The notes under the pieces are model-generated. The model was not told the origin of the DNA. It was given only the letters and a program-made list of their open reading frames with translations, and did no database searches. 64,000 bases of DNA. Source: Paralichthys olivaceus. Taxonomy: Eukaryota > Chordata > Actinopteri > Pleuronectiformes > Paralichthyidae. Positions 1 to 15,166 of the stretch are shown piece after piece (within the stretch, counting starts at the first letter, position 1; each line of letters starts with the position of its first letter). The DNA lies in the NCBI RefSeq assembly GCF_024713975.1, contig NC_091099.1, positions 17,527,501 to 17,591,500 on the forward strand, written 5' to 3'. Both the position numbers and the translations under genes were made by a program.

Positions 1-1688
1 GATGATGCTGTTTTTCGATAAAGCTCTCCTCGCCATAGGAAATGTGAGTTTATCACTTATCTCAACACACTGTCAATCATCTCCCTTGTGTTGACTGAAA
101 GATGTCTTGACCCGTGATTGTCTCTGTGTTTGTTGTTCAGATTCTGTTCGTCTCTGGTTTGTCCTTCGTCATCGGCCTGGAACGCACGTTCAGATTTTTC
201 TTCCAGAGACACAAATTCAAAGCCACCAGCTTCTTCCTGGGAGGAGTGTTGGTGGTTCTGATCGGCTGGCCGATCGTCGGTGTCGTTCTGGAGATCTACG
301 GTTTCTTCCTCTTGTTCAGGTCAGCTGGAGCAGACAGAAAACAAACTCGTCATTTTGTCATATTCTTGAATGAATGTGAACTGATTTCCCCTTCACCTCA
401 TTCTGTGTAACAGGGGATTCTTCCCGGTGGCAGTGGGCTTCATCAGACGAGTTCCTGTGCTCGGCTCTTTGCTCAGTTTACCAGGGATCAGTACTGTGAG
501 TATCACGTTGAGCAATTAAACCATGAAAAAATGAGCATACATTTAAATGATTAGAGATTCACAGAGTTGAGGATTCATCACGTTCTGCTGGACGTGCCCA
601 CTCATGGTGGGAACTGCTTTACAAATAAATCTGAATTTAACTGAAGTTGTTCATGTAGTTGAAGCTGAGCTGACTTAAATATTCACTTTAAAAGATGAAT
701 GTGCTCTACTCTTGTTGATGTTACTATTAGTTATACCATTATTTTTTAATAGATTATTATTTCTATGATCTACAACCAGGCAAATATGACCTGTATATAA
801 TTTAGTGGTTTCTGAACCTTTCATCGTGGTGAGAAAGAGTTAACGTCTGTGGAAGAAGCTACAGTTGAGATATGTCTTTGTCTACACATAGTAGAATTGT
901 GTATCAAATATAACAGGTAGGTTGTGACTGAAATGTGAGTGTTTTTCTCTCGTGCCTCTTCAGCACAGTGTCTCTGTTGTTGTGAACTCGGCCTCATGGG
1001 ATTCTCCTCTGAATCTGTTAGTGTGTGAGGCCTTCACAGGTTCATAAAGACAGTCAGTGTTCAACATGATCCACTCAGTGTAGCTCTGTGCTGAATGTGA
1101 TACACTGTGACACACTACTGGTCTCAGCACAGTTTTACAAATCTGTTGCCTCTTCAGAGAAACACTTTTATTGTTTCAGAACCAAGTCTGTACAAAACAA
1201 TTGTAAACTAAAGGAGAAGCAGAATTGTATTGAACGATTTAAAGTTTTTTATCTGAAGTGAAGACAGACACAACTAGAATGTTGTTAAATTTCAGTCAAG
1301 CTGCATTGAATTTCACACGCTTATTGATATAAGTCCCCTTAACATGCCTGATCCAAGAGTCTTTCCCTGGGAAAACAATGAAAATGTTAAATATGTTTCT
1401 CATAATGTTCAGAGACATTTCATCCTCCCACCAAGTTTCATGGAAATCTCTTAAGTAATCTTTGTATGACGTGATCAGCAAAAAAGCAAAAGGACAGAGG
1501 CGATAACATATTCTCCTTGGAGGTTATTATATCTATCAGAGAGTTAGTGCATAGTATTTCTATCATCTTTAAAAATATACAGTCTACATCTGTGTGTGTA
1601 TTTTCTCTGTGGCCTGTAACTAACCCTGTTTTGTCTTTTTCATTTTCAGCTGGTGGATAAAATTGGTGAGAGCAACACGATGGTATAA
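1..1688 (+). CDS. golt1b: golt1b, vesicle transport protein GOT1B (3' part)
   Basis: The coding exons are 1-43, 141-319, 414-495 and 1650-1688, each bounded by GT/AG. They join in frame to 113 codons plus TAA. The window starts inside the gene: relative to the 138-residue human protein as I recall it, about the first 25 residues are missing. The protein is a small four-helix Golgi/ER membrane protein acting in ER-Golgi and endosome-Golgi vesicle traffic. The motifs VIGLERTFRFFFQ, GWPIVG, EIYGFFLLFRGFFP and RRVPVLGSLL, and the C-terminus DKIGESNTMV, match the GOT1/SFT2-like family closely. Intron 3 (496-1649) contains a degenerate retroposon tail. The gene lies head-to-tail with spexin, as in tetrapods. 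The identification is firm, and the b rather than a paralogue is supported by the spexin neighbour. Confidence 0.95.
1425..1545 (+). repeat. retroposon 3' tail fragment
   Basis: Inside golt1b intron 3. It contains a CATCCTCCCACCAAGTTTCA-like stretch, then TTCATGGAAATC, then GGACAGAGGCGATAACAT and CTCCTTGGAGGTTATTA. The same wording recurs at 3125-3190 and 32630-32745 (TTTCATGGAAATCGG ... CTCCTTGGCCGAGGTAATAA). It reads as the shared 3' end of a dispersed teleost LINE/SINE family. The exact family is not assigned. Confidence 0.55.
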
Positions 1689-2231
1689 CAGTGGGTTGTT
1701 TCCTATTGGAGGAGAGTTTCAGTATTTATCGTAGCTTCTAACGGTTACTGTATATTTTGGTCATTGCCACTCGATGACTGTGAATCATCATTTATTTTTC
1801 TGCACAAAGTTCGTATGTGGACATTTGACTGACGGGAAGTTTCGTCTGTCGGATGGAAACAGTTTTGGACAAAGTTACCAGGATAGATGTTTTTATTTTA
1901 AAGGTTGGAAGCAGGTCTCCCTTTTTTGGATCATTCCAGTCTTGATATTTATGGACTGAAAATGTGGGACCACTGGATTAACTCACAGGAGAGTCTGGGG
2001 CCTTTTACAGCAGCAACTCCTGCAGATCGTGCCTGAACACTCACTGAGAGCTTTTTTTCTATGACGTGTTACTGGAGTTTTGTACGTTACGTGATGAGGT
2101 GGAGCTAAATGTCACTGGGGCGAAGAAACCTCCAGTGTTGTTGGTTAAAGGTAGAAGAATCTTGTTGTGGAGATGTTTTACTGTAACTTTTGTAAATTCA
2201 AACTTGAAATAAACTGACTTTCATACATTTT
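1689..2231 (+). other. golt1b: golt1b 3' UTR with poly(A) signal
   Basis: The non-coding tail follows the TAA at 1686-1688. An AATAAA hexamer lies at 2208-2213, and a T/GT-rich stretch from about 2225 looks like the downstream cleavage element. No other gene is seen here. Confidence 0.75.
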
Positions 2232-4720
2232 TTGTGGTTTTTTTTGTCTTAACAGTTTTAAATGTGTTTGTTTGTCTGTTTTACCTTTTTACTCCTTCAC
2301 AATGGTACAAGGTTTTGTTTCCCAGAGTTGTTGGAATACTCAAAAGTTAAAATATAATTCTCATTTCCACTGAAATATACAACTGTTACTTATCTGCTCC
2401 TCGTAGAATTCTTTTTTCCCCACTGTATTTACAACAAAGTTGCTCTCACTCTTTTTTACATTAGTCCAGACTGGACAAACTAAACACTTGAGTTTTTATG
2501 ACAACAGAAGCTGCCACAGGTTCTCCTTCATGTTTGGAAGGGGAGGGTGAGGTGAGGGGTGTTCAGCTGCAACATGCAACTTCACCACTAAATATCACCA
2601 CATTCTCCACACTGAACCTTTAATAAAGTTTATGGTTAAACTGTAAAGAAAACTGTAAAAAGCCTTGGTTACATTTCTTTGTCTTAAAGGTTTAATAACA
2701 ACATCTTTGGAATTATTGCTGTTTTAAAAAAAAAGAAAATTCATATGTCTAAATATTGGTATCGGTACTCACATTTTATCTGCAGAGGCCCCCATACATC
2801 CATATTGGTTTGGGGGGCCACTGTTCCCCTGAGGGACATATACTGACTGCAGACAGATGGACAACTACTACAAGCATGAGCGAAAAAACACATGAGCGAA
2901 AAAATGACAACAGCGGGGCATCAGAAAAGATCTACAAACAGATGCAAAATTACCTCAAGGATTTTGCATACCTTGCCAAAACGAACACTCTATCATACAC
3001 TCATAAATATCAGACTGATAAACACGCCTGAATACATGATTCACAGGGAAATCAGAGAAAATGTCAAAAAATAAGTGGGAAAAAAAATCCAGGGTTTGCC
3101 AAAATGTAACAGTTTCTTTTTTGACCCATGTCCCATCCTCCCACCAAGTTCTGTGTTTTGCTGACAAACAAACTAATGGACAGAACACAACATGGTGGAA
3201 GTAACCACATTTATTTGTTTTCTTTTCTGGGTGTGGAGGTTGGTGGGTCCATTGCCTTCTCTGTTCACGACTCTGAATGTCGGGCTGTGTTATAAAGTGC
3301 TACTTGTGTTTTGAACTCACATAAATCCTTCAGCACTCGATGTACAAAAGTTACTTTTGCAGTAGACAGGTAATGACTCAGGCATCTTCTTTTTATAGAA
3401 AACATCAATAAATTGAGAAATATCTGCAGCTTTTACACGACCTCCAGCCTGAGGCGTCCTGCAGGTGTCTACGCCCACAGACAAGCTGTCATCACGTCAG
3501 CTCCATTCATAAAGTCTCGAAGTGTCGACAGTGACCCAGTGAAGCTGCTGCTGCTTTAATGAGCGACTTCAAAGTTTCAGAATCAGACGTGTGTGTGGTT
3601 AATGAGCAGCGACAGTTTTGATAGCACCTGTCATCCTCGTCAGCTGAAATACAGTTTAATGTGTGACGTGATGTAGTTCAACATCAGCCCCATCACTGAC
3701 GCTGGTGATGAGGGGGATTCTTTTGTTAAATAATCAAAGAGAGGAGCACTAATCCAACATTTAAACACAAACTGCAGCCAGCAGGAGAGTAAATTACGGT
3801 AAGCTAATAATATCATTATTATCATTATTATTAGTTGTTGTTATTGATGTTGTTTTCTTATTCCATTCACCAGATATGAGTTATGATTTTTCTTCACGTG
3901 TGAATTTAAATCTTTTTATATATTTATACTTTTTACCTGAAGGACCAATATTTACAATCTGAATGTAGAATATAGACCCTTAACAGATGGTCTAAAATAT
4001 ATTTATACCAAATGTTTTGCACTTTTAGTTGCAATATAAAGGGAAGTGGTGATGATAGATAATATAAATTATTATTATTATTATTATTAACACTTTCACT
4101 TTCTCCAAACATTTAGTTTGCTTGTATGAATATATGCCACATTTTAATTCATTGATTTTAGTGTTATTTTACTTTTAATGTGTGTGTTAAGTGTGTTGAT
4201 ATAAAATCTGTGTTTTTGATCATTTTGCATGATTAAAAGTGGTTTATTACACTGTAATTAAGTTGAGTATTTAGGATCCCACACATCGAGGCTGATTAAC
4301 AGATTAATGACAATAATATGGAACAACACAGCTGCATTAACCTAAAATATAGAATAAATCAAAATATCACAATATCTAGAGAAACTACATGATCTGGTTA
4401 AGTATTAAGTGTGTATTAATCAACACTTTAAATGTCCTGTATCTATGTACACTTGTCATAAACCATTTATTAAATGTATACACACTGTGGACATTAGTGT
4501 TAGATATATTTTATTGGATTATTTGCTTGGCTAATTAATGTCTTGTAAAAGAGGAGCAGATTATATAAGATTATTCTTCTTTCTTTTAAAAAAATGAGGG
4601 AAATACAAATTAAATGTTTTCAACTGATGGGAAAATATAAGTTTGTACCTCATTTTTTATTATTATCAGTCATTCAATTTGTTGAATTTTAAAAATCGAA
4701 TGTCATTACAGAGTTCAACG
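2232..4720. other. golt1b-spx intergenic region
   Basis: No coding exon is seen. It holds an inverted MITE copy (2455-2625), a retroposon fragment (3125-3190) and AT-rich sequence with ATT runs near 3815 and 4070. Two copies of the 8-mer TGACGTGA occur in opposite orientations (near 3493 and 3664), a one-base variant of the cAMP-response element. The acceptor at 4710 shows that spx has a 5' non-coding exon somewhere in this interval, but I cannot place it. Confidence 0.5.
2455..2625 (-). repeat. MITE copy, GTGTGTAGAATTT family
   Basis: Reverse-orientation relative of the element at 59485-59857. Shared pieces include the reverse complements of GTTCAGTCTGGACTAATGTA, CCTGTGGCAGCTTC and GCTGAACACCCCTCACCTCA. 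It ends in CACTGAACCTTTAA. Dispersed non-autonomous DNA element, no coding potential. Confidence 0.65.
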
Positions 4721-6087
4721 ATGTCTCTGATAGTCTCGTTGTTTGTGGTGACGTTGGTGACTCAGTGCTGGACGGCTCCACAGGTGAGTGGCAGCTCATA
4801 TCTCTGGGTTTAATAATGAAAGTGTAGAAACATCAGTGTGAGATGATGCTGTGTCGTGTGTTGTGTTGTCTGACTGATTTTCCAGAGGAGGAACTGGACT
4901 CCTCAGGCCATCTTATACCTGAAAGGAGCACGTAAGAGCACATTCCCAACACAACTTCTCTGTTTTGAGTTTTCTTCCACAGCAGCTACATTGACATGAG
5001 GCGGTAAACACAAGTGTCGCTCATCGCTCTCATTAGAGCTCATTATCTCCTTAATGAAAACCTCATTAGTGTGATTAGTAGCAGATTTGTTTACATGATA
5101 AAGATGGCTGCTGTGAAGTGTCTGCACAGAGAGAGGAAACCGTGTTGGTGTTTTACAGAGGGACACCGCTCAGTGCTGCAGCGAAACAGCAGAGACAGAG
5201 ATGACACTTTACTCTCAGGTGAGTTTAACATGTAACGCAGACATACAGATTCCTTACAATTAAAAATATTCATAAATAAATCACATTTCAGTTTCACTGT
5301 CAGACAATCATACAGTAATTTAAAGTTGTGTAAGCAGTATTCTCTGTATATTTGTATAAAGGTAAACTAAACGAGTGGCTTTAATAATATTCTGCTTAAT
5401 TATTTACAAATCCTTTACAAAGCAATAATAAACCATTACAACATCTGGGTTGCCAGGTTGGGAAATGTCTCTCGCTGGTGTTTTTCTTCCTCCAGGGCGA
5501 CACTTGTTTTTGAATTAATAACCGGAGGGAGGTTTAACAAACTGGCAACAAATGGCTTATAACTGAAATATGAATTGATGATTATATCCACTCCTTAATT
5601 CAATTTCTCAGAAAAAGTTCCTTGTTAGAAAGTGGAATAAAAATATCATTCGTCTGAAACTAGATATTTATCTCGTAAAATTTAATGTCAGCTTTCATAT
5701 TTCAGAACAATTATTATTGGAAACTATCAGGTTGATCTTAAGTTATAGTCTCTCCTCATATATATGTGATAGATGTTTGCATGTTATTTATTTCTAGAAC
5801 ATGTTTTAACTGTAGAGTTTCTTTACCAAATGTTTATGTTGTGTGTCTGTATAGTGACTCACAAACTGAGAGGTGATGAACTGGTGTTATCCTGGGCCTC
5901 ATCCGTCCTCCTGCAGCTTCTGCAGCGAGCCGTGGAAGGAGGTAAAACCCTGAGAGACGTCACTAACATGCTTCCTGACAATCATCTATCATAAGTTTAT
6001 TTTCCCAAATCTGTCTTTTCTTCCTCAGGTGGGAACCAATTAGACGATTATCCAGACAAAGAGGAGCTGCATTTCAACTATTTGTGA
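4721..6087 (+). CDS. spx: spexin (neuropeptide Q) precursor, spexin-1 type
   Basis: Five coding exons (4721-4783, 4886-4931, 5159-5218, 5855-5941, 6029-6087) join in frame to 104 codons plus TGA. The product is a secreted neuropeptide precursor. Residues 1-18 or so form a hydrophobic signal peptide. RR at 22-23 is the N-terminal dibasic site and NWTPQAILYLKGAQ (24-37) is the mature peptide. In vertebrate spexins known to me the peptide is followed by GRR (amidation glycine plus dibasic cleavage). Here it is G38-H39-R40, so the dibasic site is reduced to one arginine. Position 30 is Ile where most have Met. The C-terminal part (ELVLSWASSVLLQLLQRAVE) matches the usual helical tail. Spexin acts on galanin receptors 2/3 in feeding and reproduction. 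The start ATG follows directly after a splice acceptor and the flanking genes support the orthology. Confidence 0.93.
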
Positions 6088-6230
6088 TCACATCATAAGT
6101 TGTTTCTTCTTTTCTTATATTGTTGCATTTTCTTGTATTTATTATGTTTTATATACATCTAAACATTACTGTTGCTGACCTGAATTGAAATTAAATGTGC
6201 TAGATGAATAAAACTGCCTTACCTGTGAGC
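6088..6230 (+). other. spx: spx 3' UTR with poly(A) signal
   Basis: AATAAA at 6207-6212, about 120 bases after the stop codon, with a GT/T-rich stretch downstream (6220-6240). Short 3' UTR. Confidence 0.75.
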
Positions 6231-7385
6231 TTTTATTGTTAAATTCTGAGCCGTGTTTAATTTATTGTGTTTATCTGTATTCTCCTCAGAGAGATTTACA
6301 GTGTGTGTTCAGCTTGAAGGAGATTTCTGCCTTTTACTGTGGTTCAACTTGTCAAGGGAAAAAAAAAGTTTGTCAGCTTGAGGCGACAATTATGTGATTC
6401 TCACCGCACAGTGATCAACACCAGGCTAAACAGTCAGACATCATCACATTGTCCACACAGGGGTCAATGGAGGAGTCGGCCCACTGAGTTTTATTAGACA
6501 GAGCAGCTGGACCCGGTCGTGAATCGGTCAAACACCGGTCATCGGGGGAACAGAACGTTTCACCCTGATTTTTTTTAACATCAATCAGAATATTTGTACA
6601 TGTAAGGGCTCTTGAATTAACAATTTATGAAAAAGAAACCATTCAAATATTGAAAAAAAAATCACCATGAGAATTATTGAATGGAGATTTTATAATCTGT
6701 CATTTAAATGATCTTTTATAATAAAGTAGTTACAGAGATGTAACTCTGATTTACAAATCTACATTTAGACTTGAACTGTTGCAGCTAATTTTACATTTGT
6801 TTACAATAAAAGTGACTCAGACCCAGATCCAAGTTTGAGAGAAGAAATATCATATCTAAGGATTAATGTTCTGCAACACGAGTTTAAATCTTCTGCCAAA
6901 TCAATTGAGGTTAGATAAGAAGCCACGCCTCATCTAAATTGTTTAGATGAGGTGACAGTATCCTGCTGCATCCTGATAATGTCTGATAATGACTACATCA
7001 TGACATCGTTATCCAAACCTCCCATACGTCTTTTCTCTCTAATGCTCACCTTAAAACTGAGGCAATACAATAGTACACATTGAAAAACAACACGCAGGAA
7101 TCTAATTGAATTTTTCATACATGTGTTAATAAAGTTAATTCAACTTAAAATATCTGGTCTCTATTGTCAGAACATAAAAGCCCTCTTTAATTAAAAATAT
7201 TGAGTTGAATGAAGCAACTGCTGAGAATTCACTCGCTTTATAATTAAATTAAGAAACCAGTTTCCCAACATGCATTTCTTCAGTGAACAGTCCCTGTTGT
7301 AGTCTAAAGATAAGTATTCATGTTGGAATGAGTATGAACACATGATCTTTCACAGAGTAACTGAACGCTGCTTTTCTTGCATTAC
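6231..7385. other. spx-ldhb intergenic region
   Basis: The two genes converge here. Only AT-rich sequence is seen, with no exon resembling glycogen synthase 2 (gys2), which lies between SPX and LDHB in tetrapods. Confidence 0.5.
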
Positions 7386-7390
7386 CAAAC

Positions 7391-7396
7391 TTTATT
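7391..7396 (-). terminator. ldhb: ldhb poly(A) signal
   Basis: AATAAA on the minus strand, 267 bases downstream of the ldhb stop codon. It implies a 3' UTR of roughly 0.28 kb. Confidence 0.75.
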
Positions 7397-7662
7397 GCAC
7401 ATCAAAGCAACATGAGTGACACACGGTCCCAACACTGCAGCACAGTCGAGTCGAACATTTCTCTCAGCTGACGTCACGTTTTGTCTCCAGAGAACAACAG
7501 TGAACAAACTCTGACTTCTACAGCTAAATCTGAATCAGGATCTCTGTGCATTCACCGGTGACTCTACAGAGAGCAGTGGGTGGAGGTGGAGCTGAAGGTG
7601 CAGAGTGAGTGTTGCTGATTTGCAGCCGGGGAGGTGCAGCTACATTTCCCCCTGGTGGTCAT

Positions 7663-10278
<2,616 letters not shown>

Positions 10279-12166
10279 TTTAAAAGCTGAGGAGTGGAAA
10301 TGATGGATGGAAACAAGAGTCAGTCATGGTGTGTGTCTGTCTGTGTGTCTGTGTGTTTGTGTGTGAACATTTCATACAGAGGAACACATCCCTGCAGCCA
10401 GAGAGCAGGCTGCGTGCTCAAACTTCATAAATACTGCATTCAGGACACAGCACGTCACAGTCAGAGTACACAGGAGTCATATATTAAGCCTGACACTTTT
10501 CTCAGAAGCACTAATAGATGCATGATCTCAGACATGATCTAGATTTATTACAAGAATAGAGGAAAACCCAGTGACTGAGCTCTGTCACATTTGTCCTTCT
10601 GCAGAGTTCACCTTCAACAGAGACACACTGCAGCCAGACACAGAAACACCAGCGTTATACTTGCTTTGTTGGGCGATGCTCCGAGCTGCGAGGTATAAAT
10701 ACCACCATGTGATGAGCATGGCAGACTGAGAGGACACCTGAGGTGTGTTTCCACAGAGCTGCGTGTGGCCTGCATCCACAACACTGTCAAGTCTGTGTGC
10801 TCCAGACTGAGGCAGGTATCCGGTCAGCTGCAGCACGCAGCACATGTGACTCAGAGCCGGTGAGCTCCCCTCCTCCCTCTCCTCACCCGTTCTCCCCTCT
10901 CCTCCCAAAACTGGGAACGGAGCAGTGGCCTATAATCGGATGCCAAACTTGACTGAGTGACTGCAGACTGTGGAAGGAGTTACTGTAATCCCTTAACGCA
11001 GCCTCCATCTGCCGCACCAGCACTGATGAACATGAACCATAACCTAATAAGATGTCATCTATAAAGACCAATAACAATTGATGTCTATTTTTGATTATTA
11101 GGAAATTATCAAATAATCTCTGATAACCACAACTGTCTCTAAAATATGAACAATCCAATATAGTAGCCTTTACTTCAATGTTATATATATTACTATTAAA
11201 AATAACATCCAGAAACAGAATCTGAATTAAATACAATTAAAGCTAATGATTATTTGGTTTATTGTATATTTAGAATTGTTTTAATACAACAGAGACATTA
11301 GACACAGAGACATCTGGATAATCCCCTCATCCTGTCCATTCATTAGCCCTGTGACACTGGATTACTGAGAGAAAGCATTGCACACTTCAAGCATGTAAAC
11401 ACAAGTGGTTAATGAGGTGGCTTATCCTACAAGGTCACAGAGGGGACAGTGGCCTCCACAACTTTTCATTGTGCAGAATATATATATATATACGGTTAGT
11501 GTCTCAATGGTCGAGCAGCAGGAGTGTTGTCACATTATTAACTTCTAATACAAATGTCATAGAAACACAGATATGTAGAGACCTCGTGTTAAGATGTTCA
11601 GTTGTTTGACGATGATGCAGATTATAATGTAAGTGACGGAAGCAGGTTTCCTTACAAAAATCCCACATACTTAACTGTAAAGTGTAACGTTTAAACGCTT
11701 CATTTGAAGTTACATTTTAAAAACATTTTCTACAAAAGGGAACAAACATTTTTGAGTAAATTTCTTTTGCTATTTGTAACGAAACCAAAGAAGCTACCCA
11801 CCTCCCTCTCTATAAAAAGACGTACACATAATCCACCTGAATGACTTTAATTTGATTATATTTAACTTTCATTTTGTTCTAGTGTAGAAAGCATGAACAT
11901 GTCCAGGCTCAGTGATGCAGATGATGGTTCTGTTGCTGCATCTGGACTATTGTCAACATCTGCTATTAAACCATGGTCAGCAGAACTTATATATTGTGGA
12001 TGCACAGATGACTAAATAAATGCAACTTGCAGTTTAATGTGAGTTAAGCAGGAAATGAGCTCAGATATTCAGCTGCTGTTTGGTAGAAAATAAGTTTCTA
12101 AATAAAAAGAATAGTCTGTCTCCGTAAGATTTGTCAAAGCTACAAAATGAAAACATGGTTGTTCAC

Positions 12167-12290
12167 CTGTTGTCGAGCGTCCGGCTGAGTTCTTGTCGTG
12201 TCTCTGAAGCTTCAGTAGGATTCTCTCTGTGAGTGTGTGTGTGTCCTCCTGCTCCTCTCTCCTCTCCCTGCTGTGCTGTCAGGCTGCTGG
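12167..12290 (-). promoter_or_regulatory. ldhb: ldhb 5' non-coding exon and promoter (candidate)
   Basis: A strong minus-strand donor (GTGAAC, 12161-12166) ends a GC-rich segment that fits the 5' UTR exon implied by the acceptor just upstream of the ldhb ATG. Upstream on the minus strand (about 12290-12305) an AT-rich CAAATAAATC could act as a TATA-like element. The assignment rests on splice-site logic only; the transcription start was not determined. The intervening intron (10287-12166) shows nothing else. Confidence 0.45.
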
Positions 12291-12305
12291 ATTTATTTGA
12301 CTAAG

Positions 12306-13640
12306 TCTCTCCATCCCCTCCAAAGTCTCAGTTTGGCACTCCAACAGTCACCTGCTGCTATGTTGAACAACAACAACAGGCATGCAAAAACAACACTAAC
12401 GTGCATTTCCTATTAAATAATAAAGATGTGCAGATGCAGATGTGATGCACACATTGAGAAAGGTTTCCAATAACATAAATGACAATTGTGATGATTATTG
12501 ATGACTACTTTATAAAATCGTTTCACATTAAACTGATTGCAGCAGTTAACCTGCAGAGACGGGAGCTACATGGAGCCTCTGAGCTGCTCTGGTTTAGACA
12601 GTAATGTAAATGGTGAAAGTCAGTAAGCTGTAGTGGTTGTTAAACTCTGTGAAGCTAATTTGTCACATGAGCTATATAAATAAAATTGACCTGACAACCA
12701 GCTGTTCCACAGCCACATTCATTTTGATATTTCCATTCAATGGAAGGAGAGTGGGGACCTGTCACAATTAATAATAATGATGCAGCTCTCAGAACCTGGA
12801 GGAAATGTAGACAAAGAGAAAACATGTAGACAAAGGAAACCTGTGCACTACAATGAAACAAAACAAAGTCGGTAGATGAAATAAATCAAGGTCCTCAGTG
12901 CATTAAGACACATTTTTTTTTACAGTTGCTCAGGTGAAATAAATAAAATACAAACTGATGGCTGTTTTTTTCTTTTTGAAAGACTGCAGAACTTTCTGAG
13001 CAACAAAGAGTTTAGATTGAGAGCGTGCTCCCCTCGACCGTCCCAGATGCTGCAGTTACTGCACACCTCAAGCTGCTTGTCAAACAATAAACATTTTCAA
13101 GTCCCCCGATAATAAATTCATAATACACTATGATGTAGTTGTAAGCAGTTGTAAGTTTTTATTATTGTACAGAACTTACCAGCTTCTAATAAAACATGTT
13201 TTATATTTACTGTCTTTCATAGAATTGCTTCAATTTTACATGTCTGCATTAGTAGTAGTTAATATATTTATTAAAACATTTACGATTAAATACTTAATGG
13301 ATTCATTTTATATTAAATGGGGCCAACTTGAACTGTTTTCTTGAGGAATTGATCAGCGACTCTTATGCAAATTATTTATAAGTGATTTTTCGTGGCGTTA
13401 TAAGCTATTCTAAATTTCTTAATCAGATTAGAATGATACTAATATCTTAAGTTTTTAATGTCCGCTTTCACTTTAAACAAATTCTATTCTTGTGCATTAC
13501 CCCACTCGGATTATGCGACTATTAAAAGCGACCATGATATTCACTGTGATAACATCTGACTAACATGCTTTTTAAAAATCCTACAAAGTATGGATTGTCT
13601 AGGAAAATTAAAATAAAGGAAAACATGTCTTGTAACAACC
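12306..13640. other. ldhb-tmpo intergenic region
   Basis: AT-rich sequence lying upstream of ldhb and downstream of tmpo. No exon is seen. A minus-strand AATAAA at 13644-13649 could be a distal poly(A) site for tmpo. Confidence 0.4.
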
Positions 13641-13643
13641 AAG

Positions 13644-13649
13644 TTTATT
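13644..13649 (-). terminator. tmpo: possible tmpo poly(A) signal
   Basis: AATAAA on the minus strand, about 1.5 kb after the tmpo stop codon, implying a long 3' UTR (13.6-15.17 kb). Variant hexamers closer to the stop cannot be excluded. Confidence 0.3.
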
Positions 13650-15166
13650 TTATGATACACTGCCCACATTATCATAAATAAACAGATTCAAAATCCTTAC
13701 CCACATAACCCCTGTCGTTTCTGTCCATTGTGGGAGAGCTGCCTGGTGATGAATCAGTCGTGTTAAGTCAGAAAGGGTCAGATTAAGATACAGTATCACA
13801 TTTGCATGTTTTACATATTGCTTTCAAATGTTACCTTAAAATGTGCTGTAAAAAATGTGACTTTAGAAAAATATGAAAATAGAAACAAAGATGCCCCAGA
13901 AGTCTTCCCACCCCCCAACATCACCTCCAGTGAACAAACCCTCACACCCCAGAGAAACCTACAGCATCTTAATTCTGTTAATTTGCACAGGCAGACGTAG
14001 TCGAGAGCTCTGAAGAGAACACACCAATTAATTGTCCCAAAAAAGATTTACTTTCTCCTTGCGTTTTCTTCGTGATTCTGCAGTGTCTGGACACATGCAA
14101 TCAGTGAGGTGGGCTATGTGGGTGCACGTCAACAGCCAGTCCTGCGTTTAGGACCGAAGGATCAGAGATCTAATCAAAAAGAGTGAAATAAAAAGAAAGT
14201 ACAATAGAGCACTAAAAAGCCAAAGCATGTAAACTCATATGGACACACTGGCGGGACTGGAGAAATCAATCTATGATCAAGCACTGCAATGTCAGACAAA
14301 TAGTAGATAATCAACACTAAAAAAGTAGTTTGCAAATTGATGAGGTTGCTGAAACAAGATGCCACAGTACAGTAAATGTTCATCATCTATTGACAATAAA
14401 ACCCATGATGATAATACAGAGTTACCAGAATTATTAGTCAGAGCCATAAAGCCCCACAAAAAGATGAGTCAAGAATTGGCAGATTAAAAAAATGTTGTAA
14501 TTGTGGGCTGATTTTCCTCATGCAGTGATGTGACCTGACCATGTGTCTCCTCCCAGCACAGACCACAATAAAAGGTTTGAGCTGAATTTACCTGAGCACC
14601 ATAGAAATAATGCATTGTTCTACCTAAGTCTACAGCTACGGAGCAAATTCTGAAATTCATAGAGAAACACATGAAGACATTCTGGTATTAGTAGTAGCAC
14701 TGCTTTGTGCTTGAGGGGAGGGCACTAAGTGCTAACAGTGTCCAGGCACTTCACCATCAGAAAAACACCTGGCACAGAGCATTAGAAACTACAGTATGAC
14801 CTTCAAAAACTAGAACCATGCATGAATTAACTGGCCTCTCCACTCTGCACTTTTTTCTACAGACGAAGGGTTAAGTACGCACAAAGACACAAACGATTCA
14901 CAGGTTAAAATCAACATTAAAATGAGTCTCTTCTGACTGCCACAAAAACAGTGTTATCCAGAAGCCACGGTTTGAGTTATACCTCCCTCTTGTGGTGGGA
15001 GGAAAGCTGGAACGGAGAAAGGAGAAAGTTTTCATTCCGATTAAATCTGTGTCCTTTGTCCGAGCATGTAGGAAAAGAGAAGGGGTGAGTTGAGGTTTCT
15101 GCTGGAGTTGTGGTGTGCTGTGGCAGGGAGGCAGATGTGGGCATGGCGAGGGACTGCTGAGGGTGT

